DNA of 8,485 nt from an uncultured Desulfovibrio sp. (GTDB taxonomy: Bacteria; Desulfobacterota; Desulfovibrionia; Desulfovibrionales; Desulfovibrionaceae), in the NCBI GenBank assembly GCA_947176055.1, contig CAMWPE010000102.1:1-8485 (forward strand), in the 5' to 3' direction. Below, piece by piece: positions 1 through 6,624 of this stretch. The translations under genes and the position numbers were made by a program. Position 1 is the first letter of the stretch. Each line of letters opens with the position of its first letter. The notes beneath the pieces are model-generated. The model worked only from the letters and a program-made list of their open reading frames with translations, was not told the origin of the DNA and searched no databases.

Positions 1-302
1 TGGTTTCCCCTTGCTCCAAAAACTCTCCCGCCCCCACGGCCGGACTGGCCTCCTGACACAAATCTTGACCCGCGTCGGGGGCGCGGGTTCCAACCGGGCC
101 CAGTCGCCTCCGGCTTTGCTCGTTGGCGGAAATTCGCTAAAAGAATGGGAAACTGCCCCCAATTAAACTTTATAAAGCCGCTCCGCTCCAAGAGCCGGAA
201 AACGATTAATTCCTTGCGTTTTCGCGAGGCCGGATTAAAATTCGCGGAAGGGATGGGCCAGAATCGGGAGCGCGTCCATATTCTCGCCTGATCGGAAAAA
301 CG
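1..302. other. Left-edge stretch without a recognised gene
   Basis: I see no recognisable gene here. One plus-strand frame (starting at base 1) is open until a TGA at 289-291, so the 3' end of a gene entering from the left is possible. Its translation is rich in Pro, Arg and Lys and matches no family I know. A TATAAA at 171-176 has no acceptable -35 partner at the usual spacing. GC-rich inverted segments around 60-100 do not fold into a tRNA cloverleaf. Given the decayed genes that follow, this may be eroded coding sequence or the upstream region of the acetyltransferase pseudogene. Confidence 0.4.
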
Positions 303-1026
303 ATGAAAATAATCGATGCCTTTTGGAAAAAACGCGCTCTCGGCGCCGACGCCCGCGAAATAATCCGCGATTCCTCCGATTCTCCCGACGCCCTGGACGC
401 GGCGTTAAATGACCGCGCGGAGCGTTATGTTGTCCTGAAATTGCCTCCCGCCGCTTCGTCGGTTTGCGAACGCGCCGCGAAGACCGGATTCCGTTTCGCG
501 GAAACGCAAGCGCGGATGGAGCGCGACCTGCTCGAAGGCGATGTGAATGACTTGCGAAAAGGTCCTTTGGCAGACCTGCTATACGCCGAAATGAGCGGCT
601 CCGACTGCGAAGGCTGGACGCGGAGCTGGACAACGGTTTATTCCGTACGGACAGGATCGCTCTTGAGCCGCGTTTTCCATAGCAATAGCCAACGCCCGCT
701 ATAAAAACTGGATTAACGATTCCCTGAACCCCGGCGCGACGCTCTATAAACTCGCTATCGGCGGCGAAAATATAGGATTTTTCGCATTCCGCCAGTGGCC
801 GGATAATTCCTGCGAGGCTTTCCTATGCGGTCTTTATCCCCGCGCCCGCGGGCGGAGACTTGGCGGAGCGATAGTTCTCGCTCCTCTCCTCGAAGGGCGC
901 CGTCGCGGACTAACCATGCGCAAGTCTTGGATCTCCCTTAATAATCCGCCAATTCTTAATTTGCGCATAAAATTCGGCGCCCGCGTAGGAAAAATCAATT
1001 ATGCGTTTACCCGCTTTCCATCCTGA
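303..1026 (+). pseudogene. Frameshifted GNAT acetyltransferase (WecD/FdtC-like)
   Basis: This is the relic of a GNAT-fold acetyl-CoA N-acetyltransferase of the sort that acetylates amino-sugar nucleotides for surface polysaccharides (WecD/FdtC-like, from recalled patterns). Three successive reading frames carry continuous family-like sequence. The first (303 to about 611) begins at ATG 303 and includes GFRFAETQARMERDL. The second (about 614-675) reads LDNGLFRTDRIALEPRF. The third (about 679-1026) reads IANARYKNWI, then IGFFAF, then RARGRRLGGAI, which is the acetyl-CoA loop (R-x-x-G-x-A type), and ends SLNNPPILNLRIKFGARVG before TGA 1024-1026. Restoring one base near 612-616 and one T in the T-run at 673-676 gives about 241 codons, a normal size for this family. 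Without repair the first frame stops at 702-704 and lacks the whole catalytic half. Two independent one-base losses could be sequencing errors, but the decayed neighbours favour true decay. Confidence 0.72.
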
Positions 1027-1089
1027 CAACGCTCCGGAAAGATTCCGCCGCCCCGCTCTTTTCGGCCATCCTCAAACCCGCGACAAACT

Positions 1090-1377
1090 ATGAAATTATC
1101 CATAGTCGCGCCCTGGCGCAAAAGCGCCGCCTCAGTTATTCCCTTTTACGACCGCTCCCTGGCCGCCTGCGAAAAAATGCCCGAATTTGACGAAATTGAA
1201 TTTGTCTTCGTCGAAGACGGCGGCGTGGCTTTTCTGCTCGCTTGTCAGGAAGCTTTGCGACGGAGAAGCGGCGTGGCTCCTGGCTTTCGTATTCCCGCGC
1301 GCGATGAATTTAATGGAAGTAATCGACGGCGACTTTAAAAATTCCATCGCCGCGGCCTTGATTCCCATGTTCGCGGC
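1090..1377 (+). pseudogene. Family 2 glycosyltransferase remnant (DPM1/ArnC-like)
   Basis: The sequence from ATG 1090 reads MKLSIVAPW then FYDRSL then EIEFVFVEDGG, matching the start of GT-A fold family 2 glycosyltransferases (usually LSIVVPxYNE, FYERL, EIIFVDDGS). These enzymes move a sugar from a nucleotide donor to a polyprenyl or dolichyl phosphate at the membrane. The frame then shifts: GEAAWLL (1262-1282) and VIDGDFKNSIAAALIPMF (up to about 1374) lie in the next frame and fit the EAALLAG and DADLQDPPELIPEM blocks, so the DxD-type metal site (DGD, 1325-1333) is still readable. Only about 14 codons separate VEDGG from EAA, where the family has roughly twice that, so an internal deletion is likely. 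The conserved Asn-Glu after the first strand is also gone, and everything C-terminal of the DGD block is missing. The longest intact frame is only 82 codons. It lies 63 bp after the acetyltransferase relic, on the same strand. Family assignment is moderately sure; inactivity is nearly sure. Confidence 0.62.
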
Positions 1378-1995
1378 GTGTTTAATATACAGACCGGATT
1401 TGTCCCGGTCATCGGGAACATGTTTTTAATAGGCTTTCTGTCACTGGGAACCGCGTTGCGCGAGCCATTCGTCGTGTTCGCCGTCGTTCTGGCCGTAATC
1501 TCTCTCCCTTCCCCATCGAAACTTGACCGGACATGGGCGGTTCTCGCCAATTCCCCTCGCCCAGGCTGGATTTCAGGTTCGGGTAATTTCCCGCGAGCGG
1601 CGGAAATCCTCCGGGAAAACCTGTCCCCGGGAGCCTCTTTCCCGGCCAGCGCCTTCGGCTATTTTCTCTACGGAGCCTCGGGCTTCATATCGCCGTCCGG
1701 CCCGCGCGACGCGGACGACAGCTGGCGAATGAGCGCTCTTTCCCGCTCCTTCCGGGCGATGGGCAAAGACATCCAAAGAATGACCTGCGCCCTGCTGGCA
1801 AATCCGCCGGACGCTATCGTTCTAGGGATAACTTACGAGCCGCGCGAGCCGGGTTACGTCGAGGAATTGAAAGAGGCTACAAAAAATACCGGCCTGTACA
1901 AGCCGCTGGCAAGCTTGAAGCCCGATGTGAAAACAGAAAACTGGCTGGGCTTCGATATTTATAAAGAAATATCTCCGGACAAATTCCCCCCTCGT
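1378..1995 (+). pseudogene. C-terminal remnant of a membrane glycosyltransferase-like protein
   Basis: An open frame from GTG 1378 starts inside a hydrophobic stretch (PVIGNMFLIGFLSLGTAL, then PFVVFAVVLAVISL), enough for about two membrane helices. It continues as a soluble tail with NFPRAAEILRENLSPGASF then FGYFLYGASGF, then LLANPPDAIVLG, and ends near WLGFDIYKE. An order of helices, 'LREN-PPGA', 'GY--Y' and 'PD-IV' is what I recall at the C-terminal end of GT39/ArnT/PMT-type polyprenyl-phosphate-sugar transferases, so I infer the tail of such a protein. The N-terminal catalytic part (first loop with acidic residues, many helices) is absent, and the junction with the preceding glycosyltransferase relic is abrupt. 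The frame has no stop at its natural end: it runs on to 2505, antisense through all of ilvH, so the last 170 or so codons cannot be original. An exact 7-bp inverted repeat lies at 1954-1973. The boundary at 1995 is my estimate. Confidence 0.5.
1954..1973. repeat. AT-rich 7-bp inverted repeat beyond the ilvH stop
   Basis: GATATTT (1954-1960) and AAATATC (1967-1973) are perfect complements around a 6-base loop. It sits 23 bases past the ilvH stop in the leftward direction. A stem of A/T pairs with no U-run after it is a poor intrinsic terminator, so any role in ending the operon is speculative. Confidence 0.3.
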
Positions 1996-2484
1996 TCAAT
2001 CCCCCTTGCGCGATCTCCCCATGGCTACGGAGCCGGTCCGGGCGACTTCCTTGATCCCAAAGCGCCGCAACAAGCTCAAAATGGCTTCCAGTTTTTCGTA
2101 ATCGCCGGTTGCCTCGATGGTCATCTCGTTGTGACTCACATCGACGACCTTGCAACGGAAAATTTCTACGGTGCGGAGGATCTCTCCCCTGGCCGGGCCC
2201 TCCGCCTGGACTTTTACGAACATCATCTCCCGCTCGACAGCCGCCTGATCCGTAAATTCCATGACCTTGATCACAGGCACGATCTTATGGAGCTGTTTCA
2301 TGATCTGCTCCATAATGATGTTGTCCCCGTAAGTGGTGATGGTCATATGCGAAACTTTTTCGTCCAGGGTCGGGGCCACGTTCAGGGAATCGATATTGAA
2401 TCCGCGACCGCTAAAAAGCCCCACTACCCGGGAAAGAGCCCCGGGCTCGTTTTCCACCAGCACAGAAATCACATGCCTTTGCAT
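1996..2484 (-). CDS. ilvH: Acetolactate synthase small (regulatory) subunit
   Basis: This is the regulatory subunit of acetohydroxyacid synthase. In the cytoplasm it binds the catalytic IlvB subunit, raises its activity, and carries the site for valine feedback inhibition. The protein is 162 aa, normal for the family. The N-terminal ACT domain (about residues 4-75) begins HVISVLVENEPGALSRVVG; Gly15 and Asn30 align with Gly14 and Asn29 of E. coli IlvH, residues known for valine control, so feedback sensitivity is probably kept. The second half (about 85-160, MMFVKVQAEG then RTGSVAMGR) is the usual C-terminal domain. The same frame is open to 2754, but I chose ATG 2484 because the family motif starts there and GAGGTCAGGA precedes it; the extension would read into ilvB antisense-like, low-complexity residues. 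It lies 79 bp downstream of ilvB, with a terminator-like hairpin in the gap. Unusually for this type of operon, no ilvC follows; the next sequence is a convergent pseudogene. Confidence 0.95.
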   Translation of the reverse strand: MQRHVISVLVENEPGALSRVVGLFSGRGFNIDSLNVAPTLDEKVSHMTITTYGDNIIMEQIMKQLHKIVPVIKVMEFTDQAAVEREMMFVKVQAEGPARGEILRTVEIFRCKVVDVSHNEMTIEATGDYEKLEAILSLLRRFGIKEVARTGSVAMGRSRKGD

Positions 2485-2512
2485 CGTCCTGACCTCAAAA
2501 TCTGATCGCTGT

Positions 2513-2540
2513 ATAAAAAAGGGGAGCCAGCGCTCCCCCT
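2513..2540 (-). terminator. Intrinsic terminator/attenuator between ilvB and ilvH
   Basis: Read leftward, a GC-rich hairpin with 7-bp arms and a 4-base loop (plus-strand GGGGAGC-CAGC-GCTCCCC, 2521-2538) is followed at once by six T residues (A-run at 2515-2520 on the plus strand). This is a textbook rho-independent shape for the minus strand only; the plus-strand side has no T-run. It lies 24 bp after the ilvB stop and about 30 bp before ilvH. I infer partial termination that would lower ilvH mRNA relative to ilvB, since a full stop would leave ilvH without a visible promoter. Confidence 0.75.
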
Positions 2541-2563
2541 GGCGCCCGCGATAGTGTATAAGT

Positions 2564-4255
2564 CTATACCAGCAACATCTCGTCCAGCGCGGCGCCCGCG
2601 GGCACGATCGGATAGACGTTTTCTTCCCTTTCCACGCGGATGTCGATAAAGGCCGGATTGGGCGTGGAGAGAGCCTTTTCCAGCTCCGGGAGAAGATCTT
2701 CCGGCTTTTCGATGCGATAACCCTCCGCTCCGTAAGCCTCGGCCAGTTTGACAAAGTCCGGCTGCGCTTCCATGTTCGTCGAGCTATAATTTTTGTTGTA
2801 AAATAGTTCCTGCCACTGGCGCACCATGCCCAGATGGCCGTTATTGAGAATAATTGCCTTTACGGGCAACTTGTTGGCGACCGCGGTGGCCAGTTCCTGG
2901 ATATTCATCTGAATGGAGCCATCCCCCGCGAAGACGATGACCATCTTGTCCGGATAGGCCATTTGCGCGCCTATGGCCGCTGGAAAACCGTAGCCCATGG
3001 CGCCCAGTCCTCCGCTGGTGAGCAATGTTCTCGGCTTGGTGAAACTATAATACTGCGCGACCCACATCTGATGCTGGCCGACTTCCGTAGCTATGATCGC
3101 GTCGCCCCGCGTCAGTTCGCGAACGGCCTCCACAACCTGTTGCGGTTTTATCTTGTCGCCAGTCTGATAAACGAGAGGCTTCGATTCCTTCCATTCGGTC
3201 GTTTCCTTAAGCCATTCTTCCCGATCCTTCGCCCAGTCCTGATCAGCGAATTTTGTTTCGCAGATTTCGAGTATCCCCTCGAGGGCCAGCCGGCAGTCGC
3301 CGACCACAGGTATTTGCACTTCCACATTCTTGCGAATCGATGTGGGATCGATGTCGATGTGCGCGATCTCCGCGTTCGGCGCGAAGGCCGAAAGTTTGCC
3401 GGTAACGCGATCATCGAATCGCGCGCCTACGCAAATGAGCAAATCCGTGTGATTCAAGGCCATATTGGCCGCGTAGGAGCCATGCATGCCTACCATGCCC
3501 AGGAAAAGCGGATCCGTGGCCGGAAAACCGCCCAGGCCCATAAGAGTGCAGGCAACAGGAATTTTTAACTTTCTGGCCAGTTCCGTCAGTATGCCGGAGG
3601 CGTCGGACATGATTACGCCGCCGCCGCAAAGCAGGGCCGGGCGTTTCGATTTCGTAATCGCCTTCGCCACGCGTTTGAGCTGGTTGATATGCGGTTTATA
3701 GTTGGGATTATAACTGCGCATGGACACGTCTTCCGGCCATTCGAATTCTGTGACGGCTTGTTGCACGTCCTTGGGCAGATCGATGAGCACCGGTCCAGGA
3801 CGTCCGGATTTGGCGAGATAAAAGGCCTGCCTGATCGTCGGAGCCAGATCCTCGACCCTTTTTACAAGGAAATTATGTTTGGTGCAGGGGCGCGTGATTC
3901 CCACTATGTCCACTTCCTGAAAGGCGTCGTTCCCGATCAGGCCCGTGGGCACCTGACCGGTGATTACCACCAGGGGAATGGAGTCCGCGTTCGCCGCGGC
4001 TATGCCCGTTACCGTGTTGGTCGCGCCCGGGCCGGATGTGACCAGACACGCGCCGACCTTGCCCGAAGCCCGGGCGTAGCCGTCCGCGGCGTGCACGGCG
4101 GCTTGCTCGTGCCGGACCAGCACATGCTTTATATCCGGATGTTTTGGCAATTCGTCATAAATATCGATCACCGCGCCGCCCGGATAACCGAACAGGGTGT
4201 CCACTCCTTCCCTTTTCAGGGACTCCAGAAGAATATACGCGCCGCTTGCCTGCAT
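2564..4255 (-). CDS. ilvB: Acetolactate synthase large (catalytic) subunit
   Basis: This is the catalytic subunit of acetohydroxyacid synthase (EC 2.2.1.6). It condenses two pyruvates to 2-acetolactate (valine/leucine branch) or pyruvate plus 2-oxobutyrate to 2-aceto-2-hydroxybutyrate (isoleucine branch), using thiamine diphosphate, Mg and FAD. The 563-aa length is typical. The ThDP-binding N domain has FGYPGGAVIDIYDEL (22-36) and the activating glutamate Glu50 in VRHEQAAVHAADGYARA. The central FAD-associated domain includes LLICVGARFDDRVTGKL (about 272-288) and HIDIDPTSIRKN (299-310). The C domain has the ThDP/Mg motif from GDGS (444-447) to NN (471-472). The C-terminus VPAGAALDEMLLV is family-like. 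The start at ATG 4255 is set by AAAGG about 6-10 bases upstream. It begins 11 bp after the DUF465 gene stop, so it is co-transcribed. Sequence feel is closest to Desulfovibrio enzymes (recalled, unsearched). No disruption is seen, in contrast to the left flank. Confidence 0.97.
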   Translation of the reverse strand: MQASGAYILLESLKREGVDTLFGYPGGAVIDIYDELPKHPDIKHVLVRHEQAAVHAADGYARASGKVGACLVTSGPGATNTVTGIAAANADSIPLVVITGQVPTGLIGNDAFQEVDIVGITRPCTKHNFLVKRVEDLAPTIRQAFYLAKSGRPGPVLIDLPKDVQQAVTEFEWPEDVSMRSYNPNYKPHINQLKRVAKAITKSKRPALLCGGGVIMSDASGILTELARKLKIPVACTLMGLGGFPATDPLFLGMVGMHGSYAANMALNHTDLLICVGARFDDRVTGKLSAFAPNAEIAHIDIDPTSIRKNVEVQIPVVGDCRLALEGILEICETKFADQDWAKDREEWLKETTEWKESKPLVYQTGDKIKPQQVVEAVRELTRGDAIIATEVGQHQMWVAQYYSFTKPRTLLTSGGLGAMGYGFPAAIGAQMAYPDKMVIVFAGDGSIQMNIQELATAVANKLPVKAIILNNGHLGMVRQWQELFYNKNYSSTNMEAQPDFVKLAEAYGAEGYRIEKPEDLLPELEKALSTPNPAFIDIRVEREENVYPIVPAGAALDEMLLV

Positions 4256-4266
4256 TTGATCGCCTT

Positions 4267-4494
4267 TTAATTCCGTTTTTTCAAGCTATCGAGGATATCC
4301 ATCAATCTGGTCTTGCCCTCCAGCTTCTGCTTTTTCAGCTGCTTCAGCGTCTGCTGTTCGGCGGGCGTAAGTATTTTCTTGCTCTCCAGCTTTTCGATTT
4401 GCTTTTCGTAGAGAAGATGATCATCCCATAAGGATTTCAGTTCGGGATCTTCGGGGGCATACTTTTCCAGCAACTCAAGCTCATGTTGATCCAT
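4267..4494 (-). CDS. DUF465/YdcH-family small coiled-coil protein
   Basis: This is a 75-aa, charged, all-helical protein with no signal peptide or membrane segment, so it should be cytoplasmic. The order DDHLLYEKQIEKLE, then LTPAEQQTLKQLKKQKLEGKTRL, then MDIL matches the DUF465 (YdcH-like) pattern: a short helix, a turn, a 'Lys-rich LKKxKL' helix and a final 'I/M' helix. Heptad-like spacing of Leu and Ile suggests a helical hairpin or dimer. The biochemical role of the family is not established. The start at ATG 4494 is supported by AAGGGAG about 7 bases upstream. It sits directly upstream of ilvB (11 bp) and 141 bp downstream of the yggT gene. I recall the same pairing with ilvB in Desulfovibrio, which suggests a long-kept operon rather than a functional link to amino-acid synthesis. 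Confidence 0.82.
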   Translation of the reverse strand: MDQHELELLEKYAPEDPELKSLWDDHLLYEKQIEKLESKKILTPAEQQTLKQLKKQKLEGKTRLMDILDSLKKRN

Positions 4495-4635
4495 GCTACA
4501 CTCCCTTGTTATGGTTCGCGCCCTGTAGGTCGCTTGATACTCTATAAATATCCGTCGCCTGCCTCGCGTCCGGAGAAAATAGCCGCGCGGCGCGGCGTCC
4601 GTCGTCCGTCGGACACGATCGCGTTGACTTAATGT

Positions 4636-4944
4636 TTACCTGGCTCCCAACCTCGCCGCCCATTCGGCCAACGTTTTCACGACAATCATCTGCGTCAGCT
4701 GGATAGCGATAAGGACGATTACCGCGGAAAAATCCAGACCTTTGAGATAAGTAAAAGGCATCCATTTGCGGATCCTGTAAAAAAGCGGCTCGGTCAGCAT
4801 TCTCAAGGCCCGCACCAGAAAATTGTAAGGATCCGGATTGAACCAGGTCATCACGGCCGCGACGATGACGATCCAGAAATATATATTGAGCAGATAACCG
4901 AGGACTACGGAGATCGCGTAGAGCGTGTTCGCAAGCAAAAGCAT
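4636..4944 (-). CDS. YggT family integral membrane protein
   Basis: This is a 102-aa inner-membrane protein of the YggT family. Two hydrophobic segments are visible, about residues 8-31 (ISVVLGYLLNIYFWIVIVAA) and 72-90 (FSAVIVLIAIQLTQMIVV). Between them come the family signatures WFNPDPYN (34-41), TEPLFYRIRKWMP (51-63) and GLDFSAVIVL (69-78). That is one YGGT repeat, the usual length for deltaproteobacterial members; E. coli YggT has two. Members have been linked to osmotic stress, membrane or septum organisation, but the molecular role is unsettled. The start at ATG 4944 has AAGGA 6-10 bases upstream. The gene lies 37 bp after the HAD phosphatase stop and before the DUF465 gene, in the same leftward operon. 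No disruption is seen. Confidence 0.9.
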   Translation of the reverse strand: MLLLANTLYAISVVLGYLLNIYFWIVIVAAVMTWFNPDPYNFLVRALRMLTEPLFYRIRKWMPFTYLKGLDFSAVIVLIAIQLTQMIVVKTLAEWAARLGAR

Positions 4945-4981
4945 CGTTTATCCTTTTTGTCCCGCCGCGGGGCGACGGCGT

Positions 4982-5623
4982 TTATCCCCAGAGAATTTTT
5001 TCCAGATCCGCGTAAGTCGCGACTTCGATATCGCCGGACAGGCCCTTGCCGCCAAAGGCGGCGAAAAGAACGCCCGCGCCTTCCGCCGTTTCCTTGTCGT
5101 TTTCGCTGTCGCCGACAAAAAGAACCTTGCCGGGCGGAGTTTTCCATGCCGCGCAAATTTTTTCGGCTCCCAGGGGCGCCGGCTTGGGCGCGCAATTACT
5201 CGAATTTATTATTGGATCAAAATACGGCGGCAGATGAAAAAAATCCAGAACGCGCCGGATGCCGAGCTCCGTCCTGTTGGTGTCTATCGCCAGTTTCAGG
5301 CCCTTTTCGCGCGCCTTATGGATGAACTGCTCAAACCCCTGCATAAGTTTCGTCCGGGAAAGCACATCCCGCTCGTAATCGATATTTTCCCTGATGATCT
5401 GTTCCAGCCGATCGTGAATCTCCGGCGGCGTCATATGCCGGAATGCGTCTATTGCCGTGGCCATAAAAGCGTATTCTTCCTGCTCCTTTGTCATAGGCGG
5501 CAATCCCAGGGCGCCCAGCGTCTTGTTATACATATAGCGATTGCCTTCCTCGGAATCAATCATCACTCCGTCGCAGTCGAAAATAACGCCTGTCAGGGCG
5601 CGCGGGGCCTCTTCGCTGATCAT
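4982..5623 (-). CDS. HAD-superfamily (subfamily IA) phosphatase
   Basis: This is a 213-aa cytoplasmic HAD hydrolase, resembling phosphoglycolate phosphatase or beta-phosphoglucomutase-type enzymes. All four catalytic motifs are readable: motif I FDCDGVMIDS with nucleophile Asp16 and acid/base Asp18; motif II AIDTNR with Thr115; motif III Lys147 in APKPAP; motif IV VGDSENDKETA with Asp172 and Asp176 for Mg. Residues about 25-95 form a helical cap (C1 type), which sets substrate choice. The substrate cannot be named from sequence; a small phosphorylated metabolite is the safe guess. The start ATG 5623 overlaps the stop of the upstream gene as ATGA (4 bp), and AAGGA lies about 6 bases upstream, so translational coupling is likely. 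The yggT gene follows after 37 bp. Nothing is broken. Confidence 0.9.
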   Translation of the reverse strand: MISEEAPRALTGVIFDCDGVMIDSEEGNRYMYNKTLGALGLPPMTKEQEEYAFMATAIDAFRHMTPPEIHDRLEQIIRENIDYERDVLSRTKLMQGFEQFIHKAREKGLKLAIDTNRTELGIRRVLDFFHLPPYFDPIINSSNCAPKPAPLGAEKICAAWKTPPGKVLFVGDSENDKETAEGAGVLFAAFGGKGLSGDIEVATYADLEKILWG

Positions 5624-6378
5624 TCCTCATCCTTCCGGACTAGCCAGACTCGCCGGCTATTAAATATTTCCGCTTTCCCGCTCTCCGGCTCGACGGGACC
5701 GCTTTGGCCAAGAATTTTCCAGAGCGGAGAGAGATTAATAAGAAACGCGTCGCCCAGATCCGGCCGGACCGCCTCCGCCGGCTCAAATTCCAGAAAATCC
5801 CGCAAATCCGCGGCCATCGCTCCTTCGGCCAGGATGGGCAGTTCGGGCGGGCAAAAATGCATGGCGTTTTTCACGCATACCCGCCACGGCGGCGCGAGAG
5901 CGGGATCGGGACGGGACCGGATATCCTCCGTTCTCGCTTGTCCTTCGCCAAAATTTCCGGCCAGAGCGAGGTCAATCCCGAGGCATTTTGCCTCCAGAGC
6001 CGCTATTTCGAGAGCCTCTTCCTCCATGCGCCAGATCCATAACAGCCATTCCTGCGCCCGCTCGAAAATTTGATCGGCGTTGGGCTGGGAAGGATTAGCT
6101 CCCGCGAAACTGGCTATATCGGAAAGCTCTTTAGCGAGCTTCGCCTTGTCCCGCTCCGCGAAAGGCTCGAATCCGTGCCGCGCGACCTCCAGGCCGGTCA
6201 GGTCGCGAAGGCTGATGGCCTCAAGTTTTTCTCGCGCCGCCCCGGGCGAGAGCGGATAATCCGGCCGATAGGCGCCCGGAGGCGGGTAGTCCAGGAATCC
6301 GGGATCGAGCCGGGCGCCCGCGTCTTCCGGCCGGGGACGCAGACCGGGCAAAATCAGGAATTTAAACGAATCGGTCAA
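5620..6378 (-). CDS. Conserved-looking protein of unknown function, first gene of the operon
   Basis: I do not recognise this 252-aa protein. It has no signal peptide or membrane segment and looks cytoplasmic. A proline-rich N-terminus (LPGLRPRPED, then DYPPPGAYRPDYPLSP, about residues 9-44) is followed by a helical middle (about 45-135), acidic and Ala/Leu-rich, with WLLWIWRMEEEALEIAALEAK. The C-terminal part (about 155-252) has WRVCVKNAMHFCPPELPILAEG, then FLINLSPLW, and a charged end. The two Cys near 167 and 174 are not a clear metal site. The start is TTG 6378: AGGA stands six bases upstream, no ATG or GTG lies in frame before it, and a promoter candidate is correctly placed at 6409-6437. 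The stop overlaps the HAD phosphatase start by 4 bp (ATGA), so the two are probably translated together and may act in one process. Codon pattern is like its neighbours. That it is a real gene is likely; its function is open. Confidence 0.8.
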   Translation of the reverse strand: MTDSFKFLILPGLRPRPEDAGARLDPGFLDYPPPGAYRPDYPLSPGAAREKLEAISLRDLTGLEVARHGFEPFAERDKAKLAKELSDIASFAGANPSQPNADQIFERAQEWLLWIWRMEEEALEIAALEAKCLGIDLALAGNFGEGQARTEDIRSRPDPALAPPWRVCVKNAMHFCPPELPILAEGAMAADLRDFLEFEPAEAVRPDLGDAFLINLSPLWKILGQSGPVEPESGKAEIFNSRRVWLVRKDEE

Positions 6379-6408
6379 TCTTGTTCCTATGCGCCGCGAA
6401 TAATTTTT

Positions 6409-6437
6409 AGCATAGCCCGCGCCGACCTAGAGCGCAA
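6409..6437 (-). promoter_or_regulatory. Candidate sigma70 promoter for the six-gene leftward operon
   Basis: On the minus strand, TTGCGC (plus 6432-6437) and TATGCT (plus 6409-6414) are separated by exactly 17 bases, and an AT-rich run follows the -10. Matches to TTGACA and TATAAT are partial (about 3-4 of 6 each). The -10 lies 30 bp before the TTG start at 6378. No other gene of the operon has a gap with a better candidate. It is a prediction from pattern only. Confidence 0.5.
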
Positions 6438-6624
6438 GCGACCATTTTTCCCCGCGCCTTTTTTCACGGAATTATAAAGGGGACATATCGCGGGTAAGCG
6501 CGGGGGATCGGCGCGTTTATTACGCTCGCGGGTTTCTCTTTCGCGCTCGCCCCGGCCGTGTCAGGCCCGGTCGCCGCTTCCGGCTTAACTTGCCTCTCCG
6601 GGTCTCTTCGCATATCTAGAAGGC

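Noticed and set aside
60..120. Possible tRNA around GCGGGTTCCAACCGGG
   Set aside because: The T-loop-like bases do not match GGTTCRANYCC, and no acceptor, D or anticodon arm can be formed around them.
1846..1862. GCGAGCC then GGGTTACGTC, similar to the reverse complement of the CRISPR repeat (possible anti-repeat)
   Set aside because: The match is gapped and short, lies in readable protein relic sequence (PREPGYVEE), and is over 6 kb from the array; best seen as chance.
2485..2754. N-terminal extension of ilvH to 2754
   Set aside because: It overlaps the end of ilvB in another frame, crosses the terminator hairpin, and family members begin at the MQRHVISVLVENE block with a good ribosome site just before it.
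2834..3568. 244-codon plus-strand open frame inside ilvB, and a 193-codon one at 3689-4270
   Set aside because: Both are antisense to a fully conserved ilvB, show no known motifs, and arise from its GC-rich codon pattern.
4925..6073. 382-codon plus-strand open frame
   Set aside because: It is antisense to the HAD phosphatase and its coupled upstream gene, is Arg/Ser-rich, and has no family motif; the minus-strand genes have start sites, catalytic motifs and tight spacing.
6500..6620. Signal-peptide-like translation (IGAFITLAGFSFALAPAVSG) upstream of the PP-loop gene
   Set aside because: No start codon lies between the preceding in-frame stop (TAA) and this segment, no ribosome site is present, and the frame is short.
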